NCBI GenBank assembly: GCA_015680685.1
Contig: MNCI01030432.1
Coordinates: 17,614-79,613 of the forward strand
Reading direction: 5' to 3'
DNA from: Gnetum montanum
Taxonomy: Eukaryota; Streptophyta; Gnetopsida; Gnetales; Gnetaceae
Length of the DNA stretch: 62,000 nucleotides
The notes beneath the pieces are model-generated. The model was not told the origin of the DNA. It worked only from the letters and a program-made list of their open reading frames with translations, and did not search any database. The number at the start of each line of letters is the position of its first letter. The first letter of the stretch is position 1. Of the stretch, positions 56,463-62,000 are shown piece by piece. The translations under genes and the position numbers were made by a program.

Positions 56463-57060
56463 CTTCTTGATTCTACAAAACTTTGTTATATAGAGGTTGA
56501 TGTAGTAGAGCTAAAATCTAGCACTTTTTGTCTTTGAAGAGCTTCTGACTCACTTTTAGAATCATTTTAAAGTTACCTTGTAGAACCAAATTTTGATTCT
56601 ATAAACTTGATCTACAAAAGAGTTGATGTGGATTATAGAATTATTTTTGAGCTTCTTTGTAGAACCAATTTTTAATTCTCCAACATTAGTCTTCTCCTTA
56701 ATTCTTACATAATGAAAGACTATTTAAATTAATTCTATGACCTCTTAGGACATTAACTCTTTACAAAAATATTTTTTCACTTAGCTTACATGCCACATGA
56801 AATTTACCCATAAAGTTAAACTTGTATGTTCTCTTACAGACTTAAATCTTGTGATCGTGTGAAGCTAATCTTTAACCTCCTAGCTAGCTAATGTGGTAAA
56901 ACCAATCTAGAAGCTCTTTTTAGAATTTCTTCTTGGTTCTACATACTTTCTCCTTGATTCTACATATAAACCAATCTAGAGTTGACATGGATTATGGAGC
57001 TATTTCAAGGCTTACTTATAGAATTAATGCATAGACAACTTTTTGTCTCTACCAACCTTC
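56463..57060. repeat. array of hairpin-bearing repeats, right part
   Basis: Continues the array left of the chromovirus. Units with TTGATGTGGATTATAGAA and TGTAGAACCAATTTTTAATT are at about 56575-56690, with more diverged ones to 57060. Confidence 0.65.
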
Positions 57061-58138
57061 CCTAACTCTATAAGCTAACATGACACATAGAGCTAATTGA
57101 ATCGTTAGTTGTAGATACACTTAAATTGTCTACTAATGATCACGTAAAAACATTCAAAGATAGAGCATATATCAAGTATTATACAAATAGAAAAGCAACA
57201 ATACATGCCTCACATATATCAAGAATTGATCCAAGTTTTTCAACCAATATTTAAGCTTGAAGTGAAGTGTGAATGTTGAGGAGCAAGTGTCTATCTTCAA
57301 AATATGTAATTAGTATGGATCTTCATCTTGGTAAATAAGCATGTAGCAATTTAGAACTTGAAACCAACCATGCCAAATTCTTAAAGCAAATTATCAAAAG
57401 CACGACTCTTATCATGGCTAATCTACATCTCAAAGCAAATTATTCAATGGATAACTCAATCAAAAGCATAGATACCCAAAACGATCATGGATTTTTTCAT
57501 AATATCAACTACTTGCTATATAAAAATAGATACTTCATGCTTAAGCTTATGATTAAACATTAGATAGGTGGGCTTATCAGTTCAAAACAATGAGAACTAA
57601 CACATAAAGTGATGCTAAAAACTAAAGATAAAAGAAAACTAATCTCATAGATAGCATCATGTGATTCTAGATTCAACCAAAATAATTTATCAAAAGAATA
57701 TGAAAGTCATGCATGTTTTGATTTTAGTACAAGTCAATACAACAACCACAATCATTTACAAACAATAGATGTTGATAAGGAACTAGGTATTCATATATAG
57801 TTAAGTATCTTCTAAAGTCCTAATACACAACCATTCAAGACTTTGCCATCCCAATAAATACCTCTTAAAGTTCTTCTTACTCATTGTGCATTTTGGCTGA
57901 AGTCTCCATGGGCTCCCCCTACATTGATGGTCCCCAAGATGATTGAGATGTAGGTTCCCCCTACATATGTGATACTTATCTAGGTCTTTTAAGATCAATG
58001 TGCAAAAACTCACAAACACATTATAAATATAGATCAATATTAAGTTGAATTTTTGGAGATCTAGATCTTCAACCAAAAATATTAATAGAGGTTTGTCTTA
58101 TCTTATTGTTGGCACATTTTGGCCATTTCATGGAACAG
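57061..58138. other. copia-related noncoding fragment and flank of the pseudogene
   Basis: No coding domain. The block 57890-57995 (CTCCCCCTACATTGATGGTC, ATGTAGGTTCCCCCTACAT, CTTTTAAGATCA) resembles 47670-47785 in the nested copia element, suggesting a fragment of a related element. The last bases before 58139 (CATGGAACAG) form a splice acceptor for the pseudogene's first recognisable exon. Confidence 0.4.
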
Positions 58139-58825
58139 GTTGGGATTCATGGTTTTTGGTATCCATACCGTAATATATTTTCTCTCACATAAGAACTAGG
58201 CTTACAGCCTTTCACTAATTGGTCTCGTTCGGCTCAGTATTCACCTAACGGACTTGAGGTTGAATCACCAATATTTCAACATCTCCCTCATTTGCCCAGT
58301 CCCCTGGGCTCATTTGTCTATCCACAGTTCAAACATCTACCCTTACAAGATCATTTGACTTCACTTCCGTTGATGGATGTTGATGTATCTAGTGATTAAT
58401 TTTGATAATAGTGACAGTGCTTGGAAAAAGTATGATAAGTTAACTGCAAGGGAATTGTTCAAGAAGTTTGGTTGCTCTAAGAGGGTTTACAAGGATGCTT
58501 TGAACCCAATGCTTCTTGTTGGACTGTTTGCTCCAGGGGAGTAATGCAGTGCAGCTGCAATGTTGGGAACGTTTTACTACTTCATTGTTGTGCATCAACA
58601 AGATTTTGATGTTCTTTGGTCTCGTGGAACAGTTCATGAGAAAATTTTCAGACCTTGGGTTCATCTCCTGAAGACAAAAGGGTGTCGTTTTCTATCCAAT
58701 AAAAGAGTAACTGACTTTGTAATTGATGAAACCAATGGAAATATATCAACAGTAGTTTGCAAAATAGATAATTTCTTAGCCGAAGCTGTTGTACTGGCTG
58801 TTGGTATTACAGCATTGAAACGAGA
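58139..58825 (+). pseudogene. FAD-dependent oxidoreductase, carotene-desaturase-like, broken
   Basis: Fragment of a plant FAD/NAD(P)-binding amine-oxidase-type protein related to carotene desaturases, probably plastid-targeted in intact form. Readable in order: VGIHGFWYPYRNIFSL, QPFTNWSRSAQYSPNGLEVE, SFVYPQFKHLPL, VINFDNSDSAWKKYDKLTAR, ELFKKFGCSKRVY, NPMLLVGLFAPGE, AAMLGTFYYFIVVHQ, DVLWSRGTVHEKIFRPWVH and AVVLAVGITAL. Damage: TAA at 58190-58192, a one-base frame change between about 58378 and 58392, and TAA at 58542-58544. The second stop, and possibly the first, is explained by CAA to TAA. A splice acceptor (AG at 58137-58138) precedes it; recognisable homology ends near 58825. The N-terminal dinucleotide-binding motif and C-terminus are absent. 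A partial non-functional copy; whether a functional parent exists cannot be seen here. Confidence 0.75.
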
Positions 58826-60110
58826 ACATGATATCTGCCTTTACAAGACAACACCTACCATGAAAGTGTTGAGTCACCTAGAAAATCTGCACTGCTATAA
58901 AGAGTGGCTACTAAAGAACATAATGAGCACATGGAGAGTTGGAGAAATAGTGCATGCATTAGAAGGTTGGTCACACCAAGAATGCCATCATCACATCAAC
59001 CACTTACGCGGGGTAACTCACTTCATTCGTTCCTGCTCCTTAGTAGTCGCCCTCTGCCTTGAGCCAGGTTAACTATGCTATAGTTCATGTTTTATCATGG
59101 AATGAACAGTAACGTGAAATTTGCGTCGACGCGGGAATGCAGAATGGCCGAAGGTGGGGAATGACCTTGGGAGTTACCCCAACATATACAATGCAAAGCG
59201 GGGAATGTTTTTCACGGAGAGTTACCCTATCCTTTTCACGGATGGGGTGCGAGTTGTATTTTTGGGTAATATGGCTGAGACTGCAACTCAATTTTTTGAC
59301 ATTTGGGCATCAAGTCAACAATTTGGTTGATGGCATCGGTAACGGCCATAAAGCTCAGCAATTCTTTGGCCATTTTCTTGAAAAAATGACCCCAAAAATG
59401 GAAAATCACAAGTTTTTCAGAATCAATAATAATTTGTATTGGTTGGTTGGGCACTATGGTAAGACGTCAATCACCCGATCCCATTCTGCACTTGATATGT
59501 GAGTCTTACGCCATATGTACTAAGATTTCTCAGGATACATCTCCCTCTGTTACCCTGTATGCTTACCAGCAAATCCGTTTTGGGTTCATAAGGTTAGACT
59601 GCATTGTAGTACGTGCAAGGCAGACCCAGATGACTGACATCCAAAACTGAATTTAGATAAATGTTTTCTTACTTCGTGGAATATAGTGGAGTCATCTGTG
59701 GCAAAAACAAAGGGCACCAGGTAGATGACAAGAAAGTGTGTGGCCTATCCCAGCTGGATCGAGCTAGAGCTGATGCAGACTTTGATGCCTCCGACTTCGG
59801 CTGAGCCGTTGCCAGAAACAAAGATGGTGGCAACATAGATGAAGAAGGAAGGCAACTAAAAAAAATGCCAGCATAAGAACAACGAACCACAACAGGCCTG
59901 GCACAGAGCACCAACATAGAAACCAACACAGTGAGGCAAACACGAATAGCGCAGAGCGGTAGCAGAGCAGCAGCAGTGCAATGGAGGCCGAGCGGTGGTG
60001 GAATGGTGGCAGTTATGCTGCGAGACCTGATGCTAGACTGCAATTTTCGAGGAGGCGCTGTGGCCGTGGGTCTAGTAAAGTGGCTTTTGTTACTGTGTAA
60101 AATTTGCTCT
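58826..60110. other. no recognised gene
   Basis: Less AT-rich than the rest. The plus-strand frame continuing from the pseudogene to 59072 shows no family resemblance. Open frames at 59121-59502 and a minus-strand Ala/Ser/Leu-rich frame at 59669-60043 have no recognisable motif. The sequence could be intron, another gene fragment or repeat. Confidence 0.35.
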
Positions 60111-60119
60111 TTGTGCTAG

Positions 60120-60320
60120 TCCAGCAGTAGAGCGGCAACAGCTCTCTCTGGAGGGGAGCCCTACAAGAGCCCTCGCTCCTATGATAATGGAGAGATGCAA
60201 AGACAAGGAGTGGGAGCGAGACCGTGACAGAGACAGAGATAGAGATGGCACTTCAAGGCCGCTGCCGATGACGATGATTACGGTGGTGGCAGTTCATGGC
60301 CGTTATAGCCCTTGAAAGAT
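60120..60320 (+). pseudogene. fragment encoding an Arg-Asp dipeptide run
   Basis: From the ATG at 60187 the frame reads MERCKDKEWERDRDRDRDRD and ends near 60317. Alternating Arg-Asp runs occur in plant splicing-related proteins such as U1-70K-type and SR-like factors. A preceding frame contains EPYKSPRSYDNGE, also reminiscent of such tails. The run is short and low-complexity, so family assignment is weak. Confidence 0.3.
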
Positions 60321-60650
60321 GGATACTACTGAATCTTTGATTGCAAAAGCATTGAAAAGGAATTTTTTTAGTTTTACAAAAACATATCTCTTTTGCACAG
60401 AACATGATGAAAATATTAACCAAGTGCCAAAGATCTAGTCAAGATCAAGCCTTGCATAGGATGACAAAGCCAGAGCATCTATCATCTCAAATTTAGCCAA
60501 AATTGAACTTGTTATTACAAGTAGTTCTTTTTATTTTTATGCATTTTTTTTGGAAGCCTATGGAATTCTTGTCTACTACTTTGTCAAATATATGTATATA
60601 TTATTACCATTTATAAAAGGGGAATTTGTGCAACAATTATTCAAAATCCC
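60321..60650. other. no recognisable feature
   Basis: AT-rich sequence between the Arg-Asp fragment and the LTR-like region. Confidence 0.35.
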
Positions 60651-60966
60651 ATGTGAATTGAACACTTGTCAATTGAAATGGTGGTTATAACCACCATCGA
60701 GGCCACTTGTCAGCTATAGCCTTTTTGTCTCCACAATGGCCACTTGTCAACTAAATGGGACACTTGTCAACTACAACTTTTTTATCTCCATGGTGACCAC
60801 TTGGCAACTGAATGAAGACACTTGGCAACTAAATGGGACACTTGTCACCCGCAGCTTTTTTCTCTCTATGGTGGTTATAACCACCCAAGATATTTTGTAG
60901 CTTACCTACCTACCTTTGAACCCTATAAAAAGGCTTCAGGGGTCAAGGAGGGAAAATCATACTTGG
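60651..60966 (+). promoter_or_regulatory. LTR-like promoter region with CACTTG array and palindromes
   Basis: Between 60664 and 60850 the word CACTTG(T/G)CA occurs about eight times. ATGGTGGTTATAACCACCAT, a perfect 20-bp palindrome, is at 60678-60697, and its 16-bp core recurs at 60870-60885. A TATA box (CCCTATAAAAAGG, TATAAAA at 60924-60930) follows. A motif array upstream of a TATA box and the absence of a following ORF suggest an LTR promoter, but its partner is not in the window. Confidence 0.45.
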
Positions 60967-60967
60967 G

Positions 60968-61112
60968 AGAAGACATTGATACTACACTTTGAAAGGCTAC
61001 TAGCTAACACTTGGGCTCTCACTTGGAGACACACTTTGAGTCTTGGGAGAAGAGCATTGTAAAGNACAAGTGTTAGCTAGTAGCCTTTCAAAGTGTAGTA
61101 TCAATGTCTTCT
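60968..61112. repeat. 46-bp perfect inverted repeat at the gap edge
   Basis: Arms 60968-61013 and 61067-61112 are exact reverse complements, separated by 53 bases. The right arm ends exactly at the N run and an ambiguous base sits at 61065, directly before it. It could be a real foldback or an assembly artefact. Confidence 0.8.
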
Positions 61113-61645
61113 NNNNNNNNNNNNNNNNNNNNNNNNNNNNNNNNNNNNNNNNNNNNNNNNNNNNNNNNNNNNNNNNNNNNNNNNNNNNNNNNNNNNNNNN
61201 NNNNNNNNNNNNNNNNNNNNNNNNNNNNNNNNNNNNNNNNNNNNNNNNNNNNNNNNNNNNNNNNNNNNNNNNNNNNNNNNNNNNNNNNNNNNNNNNNNNN
61301 NNNNNNNNNNNNNNNNNNNNNNNNNNNNNNNNNNNNNNNNNNNNNNNNNNNNNNNNNNNNNNNNNNNNNNNNNNNNNNNNNNNNNNNNNNNNNNNNNNNN
61401 NNNNNNNNNNNNNNNNNNNNNNNNNNNNNNNNNNNNNNNNNNNNNNNNNNNNNNNNNNNNNNNNNNNNNNNNNNNNNNNNNNNNNNNNNNNNNNNNNNNN
61501 NNNNNNNNNNNNNNNNNNNNNNNNNNNNNNNNNNNNNNNNNNNNNNNNNNNNNNNNNNNNNNNNNNNNNNNNNNNNNNNNNNNNNNNNNNNNNNNNNNNN
61601 NNNNNNNNNNNNNNNNNNNNNNNNNNNNNNNNNNNNNNNNNNNNN
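61113..61645. other. assembly gap, 533 N
   Basis: Unknown bases. Reading frames that cross it consist of unknown residues and are meaningless. Confidence 0.99.
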
Positions 61646-62000
61646 GAATCTTGCTCTATTTCTAGTTTTCTTGTGGAACTATCTCTTTCTCTGGGGCAAA
61701 TTAGGAGTAGATTCACAGAGTTATGCTCAAATGTTTTTGCAAAATTTTATTTGTTACAAGTAGGCATTATAAGGACCGCGTAGACTAGGCAATTGAACAA
61801 AATAAGAACTCTCAACAACTCACAGTACTTGGCAAAGTTGGCTGAATCTCTTTAAGATAAGTCATTTGTAGTTTACACACAACGCAATCGTTTCATATTT
61901 CACAACCGCATGCCGCAACAGCACACACACATACTCACATTAACTACTGAGTCTATTTGGAGGTATCTGGGCCTTGGTGTTGCCAGAGACCAGCAAGCAC
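61646..62000. other. post-gap sequence, no recognised feature
   Basis: Short stretch with a plus-strand frame of about 38 codons after the gap (ending near 61763) and no recognised domain. It may continue the LTR-like element begun at 60651. Confidence 0.35.

Noticed and set aside
61000-61783. Reading frames of 219-246 codons at the window end
   Set aside because: They consist mainly of the 533-base run of N and carry no information.

Overview
The window is nuclear DNA of a land plant, very probably a seed plant with a large, repeat-rich genome. The evidence is nested LTR retrotransposons of plant-specific lineages (Tat, Athila, chromovirus, Ty1/copia), spliced gene structure with plant-type TATA boxes and short GT-AG introns, and a broken copy of a plant FAD-dependent oxidoreductase gene. 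I cannot name the species. No intact host protein-coding gene, rRNA, tRNA or CRISPR array was recognised.

Layout. 1-6979: old repeat debris: the end of a diverged Athila-type LTR (1-450), a decayed Ty3/gypsy reverse transcriptase (about 2.8-3.25 kb) and AT-rich low-complexity DNA. 6985-26800 (+): a 19.8-kb Ty3/gypsy element of the Tat lineage with 2.2- and 1.8-kb LTRs, perfect 5-bp target duplications (cctca), gag, protease, RT, two RNase H domains and integrase. Between protease and RT it carries an antisense gene-like unit of about 4.9 kb with its own TATA box and eight exons predicted from canonical splice sites. 29078-39058 (-): a 10-kb Athila-type element (tRNA-Asp type primer site, gag, pro, RT, RH, IN) inserted into an unrecognised coding-like sequence. 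41.3-57.1 kb: an array of roughly 120-bp repeats containing GTAGAAC/GTTCTAC hairpins, split at 43594-56462 (-) by a chromovirus, itself split at about 45249-51089 (-) by a gag-only Ty1/copia element. 57.1-62 kb: a copia-derived fragment, the oxidoreductase pseudogene (58139-58825), unassigned DNA, an LTR-like promoter region, a 46-bp inverted repeat and a 533-base assembly gap.

How the parts relate. The window records successive insertions: copia into chromovirus into hairpin array; Athila into an unknown coding-like locus; and the Tat element with its antisense passenger. Decay is dominated by C-to-T / G-to-A transitions: most premature stops in the Tat polyprotein sit where relatives have Gln or Arg codons, catalytic Asp codons have become Asn in several elements, and LTR pairs differ mainly by transitions. 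This is what long-term cytosine methylation and deamination produce.

The most interesting feature is the antisense unit in the Tat element. Six of its seven predicted splice junctions keep the reading frame, and antisense introns would escape splicing of the sense genomic RNA. A second theme is that each LTR family carries its own array of short palindromic motifs around or upstream of its TATA box, and one motif (AGACATCT/AGATGTCT) is shared by two unrelated families.
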